Assembly: GCA_018242465.1 (NCBI GenBank)
Contig: JAFEBY010000068.1
Coordinates: 1 to 54,198 of the forward strand
Direction of reading: 5' to 3'
Source of the DNA: Pseudomonadota bacterium
GTDB taxonomy: Bacteria; Pseudomonadota; Gammaproteobacteria; Xanthomonadales; Xanthomonadaceae
DNA: 54,198 nucleotides
Within the stretch, counting starts at the first letter, position 1. Each line of letters begins with the position of its first letter. Positions 14,810 through 23,213 of this stretch are shown piece by piece. A program made the translations under genes and the position numbers. The notes beneath the pieces are model-generated. The model was given only the letters and a program-made list of their open reading frames with translations. It was not told the origin of the DNA and did not search any database.

Positions 14810-15382
14810 TCAGCGTCGATACAGTCGATAATCGACCTCGCGGGTGGCGCCCTCGCGATGAAGCTGCCAGTCCACCCCGGGATCGGCCTGCGCCCCATGC
14901 GCCGACTCCACGTACAGCCAGGCGTCGGCTGAGACATGCGCCGCCAGCCCGGCCATCACCCGCGCCCACAGGTCGTCGGCGAAGGGCGGATCGACGAAGA
15001 CGATGTCGTACGGCCCTCCCGTCGTTCCCGCCAGCCACGCCAATGCATCTGCTTGCACCAGATGGGCGACATCGCCAGCGCCAAGCCGGTCGATGCTGGC
15101 GCGCAGCCCGGCGCAGGCAGCGCGTTCGCGTTCCACCAGCGTCGCCGACGCCGCGCCCCGCGACAACGCCTCCAGCCCCAATGCCCCGGTGCCGGCGAAG
15201 AGATCGAGCACGCGCGCACCGGGCAACGCCGGTTGCAGCCAGTTGAACAGCGTCTCGCGCACGCGATCGGAACTCGGCCGCAGGCCTGCGACATCCGGAA
15301 CCGGCAATTTCGTGCCACGCCAGCGCCCACCGACGATGCGCACCGCGCCCGCAGGCCGGCTGTCATTGCGGCCACGATTCAT
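14810..15382 (-). CDS. rsmD: 16S rRNA (guanine(966)-N(2))-methyltransferase
   Basis: A 190-aa SAM-dependent methyltransferase for G966 of 16S rRNA. The family N-terminus RIVGGRWRGTKLPVP, the LRPSSDRVRETLFNWL block, SAM motif I LDLFAGTGALGLEALSRGA and catalytic DPPF are all visible. The start at 15382 (MNRGRND) is the most upstream ATG giving a sensible length. It is divergent from ftsY, as in many gammaproteobacteria. Confidence 0.95.
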   Translation of the reverse strand: MNRGRNDSRPAGAVRIVGGRWRGTKLPVPDVAGLRPSSDRVRETLFNWLQPALPGARVLDLFAGTGALGLEALSRGAASATLVERERAACAGLRASIDRLGAGDVAHLVQADALAWLAGTTGGPYDIVFVDPPFADDLWARVMAGLAAHVSADAWLYVESAHGAQADPGVDWQLHREGATREVDYRLYRR

Positions 15383-15440
15383 GCAGGCCTGCGGAGGTCG
15401 GGTGATACCATGACCCCTATTGTCCGCCATCGCATCCGGA

Positions 15441-16505
15441 ATGGTCAGCTGGTTCCGCCGCAACAAGCCCGAAGCCGCCGCGCCGGCGCCTTCCGATCCC
15501 CCGCAGCAACCCGCCACGCCGCCAGACGCGCCCGCGCCTGCTGCGCGTGACGATGACTTCGCAAGCGCCGCCCCGGCCGCCGCACCCGGCAAGACCGGCT
15601 GGCGCCAGCGCCTGTCCGGCAGCGGCATCGCCCGCAGCCTCGGCGGCCTGTTCCGCCGCAATCCCGCGCTCGACGATGCCCTGCTCGACGAAATCGAGAC
15701 TGCGCTGATCACCGCCGACGTCGGCGTTGGCGCGACCACCGCTCTGGTCGACGATCTGCGCGCGCGCATGCGCAAACGTGAATTCGCCGATGCCGCCGAT
15801 CTGTTCAAGGCCCTGCGCGCCGAACTGGTCGCTATCCTCGAGCCCGTTTCGAAACCCTTGCAGATCGATGGCGATGCACGTCCGTTCGTGATCGTCACCA
15901 TCGGTGTCAACGGCGTCGGCAAGACCACCACCATCGGCAAGCTCGCGCGCAAGTTCCGCGACGAGAACCGCAGCCTGATGCTGGCCGCCGGCGACACCTT
16001 CCGCGCCGCCGCCGTCGCGCAGTTGCAGGCCTGGGGCGAACGCAACGATGTGCAGGTGGTCGCGCAGGGTCAGAACGCCGACCCCGCCGCGGTCGCTTTC
16101 GATGCCTATCAGGCCGCCCAGTCACGCGGCGTCGAAGTGTTGATCGCCGATACCGCCGGCCGCCTGCACACGCAAGGCGGATTGATGGAGGAGCTCGCCA
16201 AGATCGTGCGCGTGCTCGGCAAGCAATCGAGCGCGGTGCCCCACGAAATCCTGATGGTGATCGACGGCACCACCGGCCAGAACGCCATCTCGCAAGTACG
16301 CGCCTTCAGTGCGAAGGTGCCGGTGTCCGGACTCGTCGTCACCAAGCTCGACGGCACCGCCAAGGGCGGCGTGGTGTTCGCATTGGCGCGCGAATTCGGC
16401 ATCCCGATCCGCTATGCCGGCATCGGCGAACGCCCGGAAGATCTGCGCGTGTTCGATGCCGAAACCTTCGTCGACGCGCTGTTGCCTGATACGCTCGCGA
16501 ATTGA
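15441..16505 (+). CDS. ftsY: signal recognition particle receptor FtsY
   Basis: A 354-aa SRP receptor GTPase that docks ribosome-SRP complexes at the membrane. A Pro/Ala-rich N-terminal region (about residues 9-45) replaces the acidic A domain. The NG domain follows with GVNGVGKTTTIGKLARKF (G1), DTAGRL (G3) and TKLDGTAKGG (G4). The start at 15441 (MVSWFRRNK) is preferred to an in-frame TTG at 15420. Its stop overlaps the TTG start of mutY. Confidence 0.95.
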   Translation: MVSWFRRNKPEAAAPAPSDPPQQPATPPDAPAPAARDDDFASAAPAAAPGKTGWRQRLSGSGIARSLGGLFRRNPALDDALLDEIETALITADVGVGATTALVDDLRARMRKREFADAADLFKALRAELVAILEPVSKPLQIDGDARPFVIVTIGVNGVGKTTTIGKLARKFRDENRSLMLAAGDTFRAAAVAQLQAWGERNDVQVVAQGQNADPAAVAFDAYQAAQSRGVEVLIADTAGRLHTQGGLMEELAKIVRVLGKQSSAVPHEILMVIDGTTGQNAISQVRAFSAKVPVSGLVVTKLDGTAKGGVVFALAREFGIPIRYAGIGERPEDLRVFDAETFVDALLPDTLAN

Positions 16506-17539
16506 GCGACCGTTTCGCCACCCGGCTGCTGAAGTGGTTCGACGTCCACGGCCGCCACGACTTGCCGTGGCAGCACCCGCGCACGCCCTATCGCGTGTGG
16601 CTGTCGGAAATCATGCTGCAACAGACCCAAGTGAGCGTCGTCACCGGGTACTTCCAGCGATTCGTCGACGCCCTGCCTGATCTCCCCGCACTCGCCGCCG
16701 CGCCGCCCGATCAGGTGCTGGCGCTCTGGTCCGGACTCGGCTACTACGCCCGTGCCCGCAACCTCCATGCCACCGCGCACCGTTGCGTGGAACTGCACGA
16801 TGGCGATCTCCCCCGCGATTTCGACGCGTTGCTGGCATTGCCGGGCATCGGTCGCAGTACTGCCGGCGCGATCCTCGCGCAGGCCTGGGGTGATCGGTTC
16901 GCCATTCTCGATGGCAACGTCAAGCGCCTGCTCGCGCGTTACCACGGCATCGAAGGCTGGCCAGGCACGCCGACAATCGAAAAGCGCATGTGGGCACTCG
17001 CGAACTCGCATCTTCCCGATTCGCGCCTTGCCGATTTCACCCAGGCACAGATGGATCTCGGCGCGACGTTGTGCACGCGCTCGAATCCCGATTGCGCGCA
17101 CTGCCCGTTGCACAAGGATTGCGTCGCCTATTCGACCAATCGCACCGCATCCCTGCCGACGCCGCGCCCGATCAAGGCCAAGCCGGAGCGCGAAATGCAC
17201 GTCGTCTGGCTGGAAGACGACACCGGCCGCGTCCTGCTGCAACGCCGACCACCGACGGGCGTGTGGGCATCGCTGTGGTCGCTGCCGCAATTCGAAGCCA
17301 TCGCTGCACGCGACCAGTGGCTGGATGCGCAGGGACGCATCGCCTCATCTTCCGAACTGGAATCGATCGAACACGTCTTGACCCATTTCCGCCTGTCCCT
17401 GCATCCGCTGCATGCACGGCTCGCTGCACCGAAACCACGCTTGGGCGACAATGACGATCACCGCTGGGTCGCCCGTTCGGAACTCGCCACACTCGGCATC
17501 CCCGCACCAATCCGCCGATTGCTGGAGTCCACCTCGTGA
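16502..17539 (+). CDS. mutY: A/G-specific adenine glycosylase
   Basis: A 345-aa DNA repair glycosylase removing adenine opposite 8-oxoguanine. Catalytic E36 ([10 protein letters not shown]) and D137 (ILDGNVKR), the helix-hairpin-helix [12 protein letters not shown] and the 4Fe-4S motif C-x6-C-x2-C-x5-C ([17 protein letters not shown]) are intact. A C-terminal NUDIX-like 8-oxoG recognition domain follows. The start is a TTG overlapping the ftsY stop, and the end overlaps the yggX GTG start, so the three genes are translationally coupled. Confidence 0.95.
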   Translation: MSDRFATRLLKWFDVHGRHDLPWQHPRTPYRVWLSEIMLQQTQVSVVTGYFQRFVDALPDLPALAAAPPDQVLALWSGLGYYARARNLHATAHRCVELHDGDLPRDFDALLALPGIGRSTAGAILAQAWGDRFAILDGNVKRLLARYHGIEGWPGTPTIEKRMWALANSHLPDSRLADFTQAQMDLGATLCTRSNPDCAHCPLHKDCVAYSTNRTASLPTPRPIKAKPEREMHVVWLEDDTGRVLLQRRPPTGVWASLWSLPQFEAIAARDQWLDAQGRIASSSELESIEHVLTHFRLSLHPLHARLAAPKPRLGDNDDHRWVARSELATLGIPAPIRRLLESTS

Positions 17540-17805
17540 GCCGCACCGTCCACTGCGCATACAGTCATCAAGAGGCCGAAGGCCTGGATTTCGTGCCGTG
17601 GCCAGGCGAACTCGGGCAGCGCGTCTTCAACCACATCGGCAAGGCGGCATGGGCGGCATGGCTGGCGCACCAGACCATGCTGATCAACGAATTACGGCTG
17701 TCACCGCGCAACCCCGCCGACCGCGCGCGGCTCGAAACCGAGATGGAGAAATTCCTGTTCGGCGGCGATGCGGAAAAACCCGCGGGTTACGTTCCGGAAG
17801 GTTGA
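17536..17805 (+). CDS. yggX: oxidative damage protection / Fe(2+)-trafficking protein YggX
   Basis: An 89-aa protein of the YggX family, linked to protection of Fe-S clusters and Fe(II) handling. The N-terminus [19 protein letters not shown] with its conserved Cys and the [10 protein letters not shown] block are diagnostic. The start is GTG, overlapping the mutY stop by 4 nt (GTGA). The link fits, since MutY itself carries an Fe-S cluster. Confidence 0.94.
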   Translation: MSRTVHCAYSHQEAEGLDFVPWPGELGQRVFNHIGKAAWAAWLAHQTMLINELRLSPRNPADRARLETEMEKFLFGGDAEKPAGYVPEG

Positions 17806-17825
17806 AGCGGCGCGCGGGGACACCC

Positions 17826-18263
17826 TCAGATGGCGCGGGCGTCCCCATTCGGCACCGACTCGATCAGCTTCCCGGCATCCAGTGGCTGGATCTGCTTGAT
17901 GCTGCAGGCGGGACCGTGCGAGACATAGATGCGATCGAAGTTGGTGTGGATCCGCCCCATGTCCGAGCTGACGCCGATGACATAGGCCCCGGTGGCCCAG
18001 TCCATGCATGGTCCGCTGAGCGTCATCAGGTATTGGTGCTTCGGCGACACCACATAGACGATGTGGCTGCCATCCACCGTGTCCCAGCGTGGCGACCCGA
18101 AGTTGTTGATGCTTGATACCGGCGCACCGGCCGCTGCCTGGACCCGCGCGAGCGCTGCCGTTTCTTTCGCCTGGTGCGCGGAAGCGGATGCCGATGGCGT
18201 GGTGCTGCATGCTGCCGCCGACAGGATCATGGCGGCGATGATCGAAAATGTGGCGATTCGCAT
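17826..18263 (-). CDS. small lipoprotein of unknown function (DUF6491-like)
   Basis: A 145-aa predicted lipoprotein. A signal segment MRIATFSIIAAMILSAAAC ends in a lipobox-like SAAAC with the Cys at residue 19. The mature part contains ISNNF-like and WDTVDGSHIVYVV strands, two later Cys residues (GPCMDW, GPACSI) that could form a disulfide, and no known catalytic motif. I place it tentatively with DUF6491 proteins of xanthomonads. It is convergent with yggX, 20 nt away. Confidence 0.75.
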   Translation of the reverse strand: MRIATFSIIAAMILSAAACSTTPSASASAHQAKETAALARVQAAAGAPVSSINNFGSPRWDTVDGSHIVYVVSPKHQYLMTLSGPCMDWATGAYVIGVSSDMGRIHTNFDRIYVSHGPACSIKQIQPLDAGKLIESVPNGDARAI

Positions 18264-18341
18264 TGCGTTCTCCTGCCCCGTTGATCCCGGAATGATGCCA
18301 GAGTCGATCTGTAGCCCGGCTTTAGCGCCGACATGTCGACC

Positions 18342-18370
18342 TTGCCCTCATTCGGCACAGCCGTTACAAT
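18342..18370 (+). promoter_or_regulatory. promoter of tRNA-Phe
   Basis: TTGCCC (18342-18347) and TACAAT (18365-18370) form a sigma-70 type -35/-10 pair with an exact 17-bp spacer. They end 10 nt before the tRNA-Phe gene. Confidence 0.75.
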
Positions 18371-18380
18371 GGTCGGCTAC

Positions 18381-18456
18381 GGCTAGGTAGCTCAGTTGGT
18401 AGAGCAGGGGATTGAAAATCCCCGTGTCGGGGGTTCGATTCCCTCCCTGGCCACCA
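18381..18456 (+). tRNA. tRNA-Phe (GAA)
   Basis: A 76-nt cloverleaf. The acceptor arm GGCTAGG pairs with CCTGGCC (with a G·T), the D arm is GCTC/GAGC, the anticodon stem GGGGA/TCCCC encloses TTGAAAA with anticodon GAA, and the T loop is TTCGATT. The CCA end is encoded. It has its own promoter and terminator. Confidence 0.98.
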
Positions 18457-18466
18457 CATCCAGAAC

Positions 18467-18495
18467 AAGCCCGCAGCGATGCGGGCTTTTTCTTT
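18467..18495 (+). terminator. rho-independent terminator after tRNA-Phe
   Basis: AAGCCCGC pairs with GCGGGCTT around AGCGAT, followed by TTTCTTT. It lies 11 nt after the tRNA CCA end. Confidence 0.9.
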
Positions 18496-18564
18496 ATGGA
18501 TTCATCGATTCCGGCGTAGGCTTGCGGTGATCGCCACCCCATCGGGGGCGGTGGAGCAAACGCC

Positions 18565-18987
18565 ATGAAACGAATCCTGTTGCTGCTTGCACTCGGCCTC
18601 GCCGGCTGCGCGACGTCCTCGCACGTCCTGACCGGCGTGGCACGCCCGGCCATCTCGCCCGACCAGGTCAAGTTGTATTCCGAGCCTCCGCAAGGCCGCT
18701 ACGAACAGATCGCGGTCATCGATGCCATCAGCTCGCAATCCTTCGCATTCTCGTCGCAACAAAAGACCGACAAGGTGATCGCGCGACTGAAGGAAGAAGC
18801 GGCGAAGCTGGGCGCCAATGGCATCCTCCTGCAGGGCATCGCCAGCGAAACCACAGGCGGCGGCACCGGGGTCTCCGTCGGCGGTTACGGCGGCGGCGGA
18901 CATGTCGGCATCGGCACCGGAGTTGGCATCTCGATTCCGAGCACCCGCAAGAATGGCAATGCACTGGCGATTTACGTCTATCCATGA
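18565..18987 (+). CDS. putative lipoprotein, glycine-rich C-terminus
   Basis: A 140-aa lipoprotein. MKRILLLLALGLAGC has a clear lipobox (LAGC, Cys15). The middle (YEQIAVIDA … KTDKVIARLKEEAAKLGANGILLQGI) has the alternating strand-helix pattern of small envelope lipoproteins of the RcsF/YbjQ-like fold. A Gly-rich run follows (GGGTGVSVGGYGGGGHVGIGTG by segments). The exact family is uncertain. The next lipoprotein gene begins within a few nucleotides, so the two are probably one operon. Confidence 0.8.
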   Translation: MKRILLLLALGLAGCATSSHVLTGVARPAISPDQVKLYSEPPQGRYEQIAVIDAISSQSFAFSSQQKTDKVIARLKEEAAKLGANGILLQGIASETTGGGTGVSVGGYGGGGHVGIGTGVGISIPSTRKNGNALAIYVYP

Positions 18988-18998
18988 AAGGACCTTCC

Positions 18999-19484
18999 AT
19001 GCCCCCATCGAAACGAATTGCAGCCATCGCCCTCGCCTCCGGCTTCGCGTTGCTGCTGGTCGCGTGTTCCTCCACCGGCGGCAAGCGGGTCTCCGAACCC
19101 GCTGCCAGCATCCAGCAATTGACGGTGGATGCCCGTGGCAACTGGCAGGTGCAATTGCGCCTGCAGAACTACAGCAGCATGGCGATGCGTTTCGATGCCA
19201 TCGACCTGGCGCTGGAAGTGAACGGCCAACCGGCCGGCCATCTCAAGGCAAGTCCCGCGCTGTCGATCCCGGCCGAATCCGGCGATCTCACCACCATCCA
19301 CCATGTCCCCGACGGCACGGGGCGACTGGTCGTGGCCGACGCATTGGCATCGGGACAGGGCATCAACTACACGCTCAAAGGCGATGTGCAGGTGACGCCG
19401 GAGGGCAACAAGCAACGCAGCTACACCATCGACGGCAAGAACCAGCTTGGCCCGGTGCCGGGTCTGACGGGGGTTCTGCGCTGA
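18999..19484 (+). CDS. putative lipoprotein with LEA-type beta-sandwich
   Basis: A 161-aa lipoprotein. The signal peptide ends in LLLVAC. The mature part (WQVQLRLQNYSSMAMRFDAIDLALEVNG) resembles LEA14/WHy-type domains that occur in many gammaproteobacterial lipoproteins. The start at 18999 is chosen because AAAGGA lies 7 nt upstream; an in-frame ATG at 18984 overlaps the preceding stop. Function is unknown. It probably acts in the envelope with its upstream neighbour. Confidence 0.8.
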   Translation: MPPSKRIAAIALASGFALLLVACSSTGGKRVSEPAASIQQLTVDARGNWQVQLRLQNYSSMAMRFDAIDLALEVNGQPAGHLKASPALSIPAESGDLTTIHHVPDGTGRLVVADALASGQGINYTLKGDVQVTPEGNKQRSYTIDGKNQLGPVPGLTGVLR

Positions 19485-19528
19485 CAATACGCTGAGGTAT
19501 GCTTGGAGAAATTCGCCGGACTCCAGCC

Positions 19529-21319
19529 ATGAGCACCTACAAAGCCCCCCTTGCCGACCTGCGCTTTGCGCTCCACGACGTGCTCGGCGTCGATCGCGAA
19601 TTCGCCGCGCTCGGTTACGACGAAGTCACGCCCGATATCGTCGATGCGGTGCTGGAGGAAGCCGCACGCTTCACTGAAACCGTGCTGGCGCCGATCAATG
19701 CCATCGGCGATGAGGTCGGATGCAAATTTGATCCGGCCACCGGCGATGTCGTCGCGCCACCCGGCTTCAAGCAGGCCTTCGACCAGTTCGTCGAAGGCGG
19801 CTGGACCGGCCTCACCAATGACCCGAATTACGGCGGCCAGGGCATGCCCGAAGTACTGGGCGCCGCACTGACCGAAATGGTCGACGCCGCGAACCTTGCC
19901 TGGGGCAACTTCCCGATGCTGTCGCACGGTGCGGTGGAAGCACTCAACCGCTACGGCGAGGACTGGCAGAAAGAAGCATTCCTGCGCCCGTTGGTGGAGG
20001 GCCGCTGGACCGGCACCATGTGCCTGACCGAACCGCATGCCGGCACCGATCTCGGCCTGCTGAAAACTCGCGCCGAACCGAATGCCGATGGCAGTCATGC
20101 CATCACCGGCACCAAGATCTTCATCACCTGCGGCGAACACGATCTTGTCCCGAACATCGTGCACCTCGTGTTGGCGCGCTTGCCCGATGCCCCGCCCGGC
20201 CCGAAGGGCATCTCGCTGTTCGTGGTGCCGAAGTTCAAGGTCGGCAAGGACGGCATTGCGGGCGAACGCAACGCGCTGCGCTGTGGCTCGATCGAACACA
20301 AGATGGGCATCCACGGTTCCGTCACCTGCGTGATGAACTTCGACGGCGCGCAAGGCTGGCTGGTCGGCGAGGCCCACAAGGGCCTGCAGGCGATGTTCGT
20401 GATGATGAATTCCGCGCGCCTCGGCGTCGGCCTGCAGGGGCTGGGGTTGAGCGAACGCGCCTACCAGAACGCGTTGCGCTACGCCCGCGAACGTTTGCAG
20501 ACCCGCTCGCTGTCGGGGGCAAAGTTCCCGGAAAAACCGGCCGATCCGATCATCGTCCACCCCGACGTGCGGCGCATGCTGCTGTCGATCAAGTCGCTGG
20601 TCGAAGGCGGCCGCCTGCTCGCGCTGCATGCCTATTCGCAACTCGATGCCTCGCATCACGCCAAGGATGCCAACGAACGCGCCAATGCCGAAACGCTGGT
20701 CGGTTTCCTGACCCCGATCGCCAAGGCCTGCCAGACCGAGTGGAGCATCGAGAACACCTACAACGCGGTGCAATGCTTCGGTGGCCACGGTTACATCCGC
20801 GAACACGGCATGGAACAACTGGCGCGCGATGCCCGCATCACCACGCTGTATGAAGGCACCACCGGCATCCAGTCGCTCGACCTGATCGGACGCAAGACGG
20901 CATCGACGCAAGGCGCAGGACTCAAGCTGTTCATCGCGATGATCGAAGACTTCGCGAAACAGCACGACGGCGATGCCGCACTCGCCGAGTTCATTGGCCC
21001 ACTCAAGGCAAAAGCCGCGGAATGGGCGCAACTGACCACCGGCGTCCTCCAGCGTGCGGCGCAAAACCCGGAAGAACTCGGCGCCGCCAGCACCGACTAC
21101 CTGTTCTATTCGGGTTATGTGGTGCTGGCCTACTGGTGGGCGCGCAGTGTCGCTGCCGCGAATGCATCGGGGCAGACTGCGGCCTTCAGGCAAGCCAAGC
21201 TCGATACCGCGCGCTTCTACTTCGCGCGCATGCTGCCGCGCACCCTGTCGCACAAGGCGGTGATCGAGTCCGGCGCTGCCCCGCTGATGGCGATGCCCGC
21301 GGAGCTGTTCGGGGACTGA
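19529..21319 (+). CDS. acyl-CoA dehydrogenase with C-terminal extension (DmdC/FadE-like)
   Basis: A 596-aa FAD-dependent acyl-CoA dehydrogenase of the long subfamily with an extra C-terminal domain. This group includes 3-methylmercaptopropionyl-CoA dehydrogenases and fatty-acid enzymes. Seen are MCLTEPHAGTDLG (FAD/substrate loop), ITGTKIFITCGEH, the QCFGGHGYIREHGMEQLARDARI block and YEGTTGIQSLDLIGRK, whose Glu is at the catalytic-base position of the subfamily. The start at 19529 (MSTYKAPL) matches the usual N-terminus. The substrate chain cannot be assigned. Confidence 0.92.
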   Translation: MSTYKAPLADLRFALHDVLGVDREFAALGYDEVTPDIVDAVLEEAARFTETVLAPINAIGDEVGCKFDPATGDVVAPPGFKQAFDQFVEGGWTGLTNDPNYGGQGMPEVLGAALTEMVDAANLAWGNFPMLSHGAVEALNRYGEDWQKEAFLRPLVEGRWTGTMCLTEPHAGTDLGLLKTRAEPNADGSHAITGTKIFITCGEHDLVPNIVHLVLARLPDAPPGPKGISLFVVPKFKVGKDGIAGERNALRCGSIEHKMGIHGSVTCVMNFDGAQGWLVGEAHKGLQAMFVMMNSARLGVGLQGLGLSERAYQNALRYARERLQTRSLSGAKFPEKPADPIIVHPDVRRMLLSIKSLVEGGRLLALHAYSQLDASHHAKDANERANAETLVGFLTPIAKACQTEWSIENTYNAVQCFGGHGYIREHGMEQLARDARITTLYEGTTGIQSLDLIGRKTASTQGAGLKLFIAMIEDFAKQHDGDAALAEFIGPLKAKAAEWAQLTTGVLQRAAQNPEELGAASTDYLFYSGYVVLAYWWARSVAAANASGQTAAFRQAKLDTARFYFARMLPRTLSHKAVIESGAAPLMAMPAELFGD

Positions 21320-21356
21320 ACACGGCCCCGTAGCAAAACCATCACCAAACAGGTAT

Positions 21357-22031
21357 ATGCTGGTTCCCCGTATGGAGCCAGCGCACACGCATCGCCGTCT
21401 GCCACTGGCCGCCTCCGACACGGAGCCGGCCCCGGGCGTCCTGTCGCTGCCCGCCAGAATCCGTCAAACCAATGCCGTGCGCCTGCTCGCACTGGATTCG
21501 CATGGCCAAGCCCTCGACTGGATCAGCTGGCAGGACGCCGCCTGTCTCTACGCGCGTGACGCCGTCGCCTGGACCTTGGGCGATCCCTGCATCACCCTGC
21601 ATGGGGGCACCTCGCGCCTGACCGGCGAACAAAGCGAACTGCTGCTCCACCCGATCATCGCTGCCCGCAACCACGCCCGCGGTCGCCCCGGCATGCCAAC
21701 GCCGGCATTGACCAATCCGGCGCTGTTTGCCCGCGACCAACATCTGTGCCTGTATTGCGGCAACAGCTACAGCCGCAGCCTGCTGACCCGCGACCACGTA
21801 CAGCCGGTCTCGCGCGGTGGCCGGGATGTGTGGGAGAACGTGGTCACCGCCTGCGTCGGCTGCAACTCGCGCAAAGGCAACCGCACGCCTCAACAAGCGG
21901 CGATGCCGCTGCTTGCGGTTCCCTACCGGCCGAGCTGGATTGAGCACCTGATTCTCAGCAACCGTCACATTCTTGCCGACCAGATGGAATTCCTGAAGGC
22001 GCAATTGCCGAAAAAATCGCCACGCCATTAA
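21357..22031 (+). CDS. HNH endonuclease
   Basis: A 224-aa protein with a C-terminal HNH nuclease domain. LCLYCG and CVGC supply the two structural CxxC zinc pairs, around LTRDHVQPVSRGG (catalytic His) and DVWENVV (Asn), with NSRKGNRTP at the end. This is the McrA/HNH_5-type arrangement common in stand-alone chromosomal proteins of gammaproteobacteria. The N-terminal 120 residues show no recognisable domain. No toxin-immunity or phage genes lie beside it. Its role is unknown. Confidence 0.88.
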   Translation: MLVPRMEPAHTHRRLPLAASDTEPAPGVLSLPARIRQTNAVRLLALDSHGQALDWISWQDAACLYARDAVAWTLGDPCITLHGGTSRLTGEQSELLLHPIIAARNHARGRPGMPTPALTNPALFARDQHLCLYCGNSYSRSLLTRDHVQPVSRGGRDVWENVVTACVGCNSRKGNRTPQQAAMPLLAVPYRPSWIEHLILSNRHILADQMEFLKAQLPKKSPRH

Positions 22032-22109
22032 CAAAACGGCAACCACACACTGGTGGACAGGCGCATGACGCCCCTAGAATCACCGGTTTCCGGTCGTATC
22101 GGTGGTTCG

Positions 22110-23198
22110 ATGAAGTTGAAACTGGGCATGACAGGCATGGACGGCCAAACCCAGGCCGCATTGACCGAAGCGTTCCAGGCCGCCAATCGGGCTGCCGACA
22201 ACCGTTTCGAATTGACTAATGCCGATCATATGGACGCCGAGTTCGTCGTCGTCGACATGGACAGCCTGTACGGACCGATGAGCTTCATGCAGCTGCACAA
22301 TGCCGGCAAGCATGTGATCGGCTACACCCAAGCCACGCGCACGCAGTCCGATTCGCGCCTCGCAAAACCCCTCAATCAGGCGGAATTCGCCACGCTGCTC
22401 GGCATGCTCGCCGACCAGCGGGGGGCGCAGGCTGCCGTTGAGGAACCGGAGCCGGCACCAGTGGCCGCCCCTGAACCCGTTGTTGCCCAACAGCCGGTGG
22501 TCAAGGAAACGGTCGCACCCCTGCAGCCGGCACCCCCGGCAGGCACCACCCCCGCACCGACACAGCAGGACCACCTGCCGCCCTCACCTGCCGCAGCCGT
22601 CAGCGCGCCGCATCCGGCACCCGTCCCGGCCCCGGTAGCAGCCAATGTCGCCCCGGAACCAGCTCGCCAGCCGACCCTCGCCGACTGGCTGGCTCCTGGC
22701 GCCCTGAAGGGTGCGGTCGTGCTCCAGCGCGGCGACGGCCCCGAATTGCGCATCCATCCCGGTCGCCGCGAATACCACGGTCCAGCCGGTCTCAAGCCGT
22801 TGATCGCATATTTCGATGCGCCGGTGGCCGAGAATGAGCTGCGCCCTCTCGCCGATGCCGATTGGCAGTCGGGCCAAGCGCAGCCGTTGGCGCGCCTGGT
22901 GTGGCTGGCCGGCCTGCTGGCCGGCAATGGCAGCGTCGTCGCCGGCTTGCCGGATCGCGCCCATTACCAGCTCACCAAGTGGCCGCAAACCGAACGCGAG
23001 TATCCCAAGCATTTCCGCATCGCCACCGCGATGATGAAGGGCCCGGCCACTGTCGAGGAAATCGCCGTCGCGGCCAGCGTGCCGGCCACCGACGTCGCCG
23101 ACTTCGTCAATGCCAACCTCGCGACCGGCTTCGCAGCCGCCAGCGTGGATGGTGCCAACGTCCCGGCCCCGGGTGTTCTCGGCGCCTTGCGCGGCTGA
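22110..23198 (+). CDS. hypothetical protein with Pro/Ala-rich linker
   Basis: A 362-aa protein not recognised by function. The start at 22110 (MKLKLGMTGMDG) has GGTGG upstream; the frame extends to 22053. The N-terminal ~120 residues look like a response-regulator-like alpha/beta fold (AEFVVVDMDSLYGPMSFMQL … KHVIGYTQ). A disordered Pro/Ala linker spans about residues 115-195. The C-terminal domain (ADWLAPGALKGAVVLQRGDGPELRIHPGRREYHG by pieces, then a winged-helix-like PATVEEIAVAASVPATDVADFV) is compact. It lies 15 nt before dxs and may share its transcript. Confidence 0.75.
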   Translation: MKLKLGMTGMDGQTQAALTEAFQAANRAADNRFELTNADHMDAEFVVVDMDSLYGPMSFMQLHNAGKHVIGYTQATRTQSDSRLAKPLNQAEFATLLGMLADQRGAQAAVEEPEPAPVAAPEPVVAQQPVVKETVAPLQPAPPAGTTPAPTQQDHLPPSPAAAVSAPHPAPVPAPVAANVAPEPARQPTLADWLAPGALKGAVVLQRGDGPELRIHPGRREYHGPAGLKPLIAYFDAPVAENELRPLADADWQSGQAQPLARLVWLAGLLAGNGSVVAGLPDRAHYQLTKWPQTEREYPKHFRIATAMMKGPATVEEIAVAASVPATDVADFVNANLATGFAAASVDGANVPAPGVLGALRG

Positions 23199-23213
23199 GC
23201 GTAAAATGGCGGA

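Noticed and set aside
15420-15440. TTG start for ftsY at 15420
   Set aside because: The ATG at 15441 gives the expected MVSWFRR-type N-terminus; the extra seven residues add nothing recognisable.
21357-22031. HNH gene as part of a restriction system
   Set aside because: Neighbours are an acyl-CoA dehydrogenase and an unknown gene before dxs; no methyltransferase or helicase nearby.
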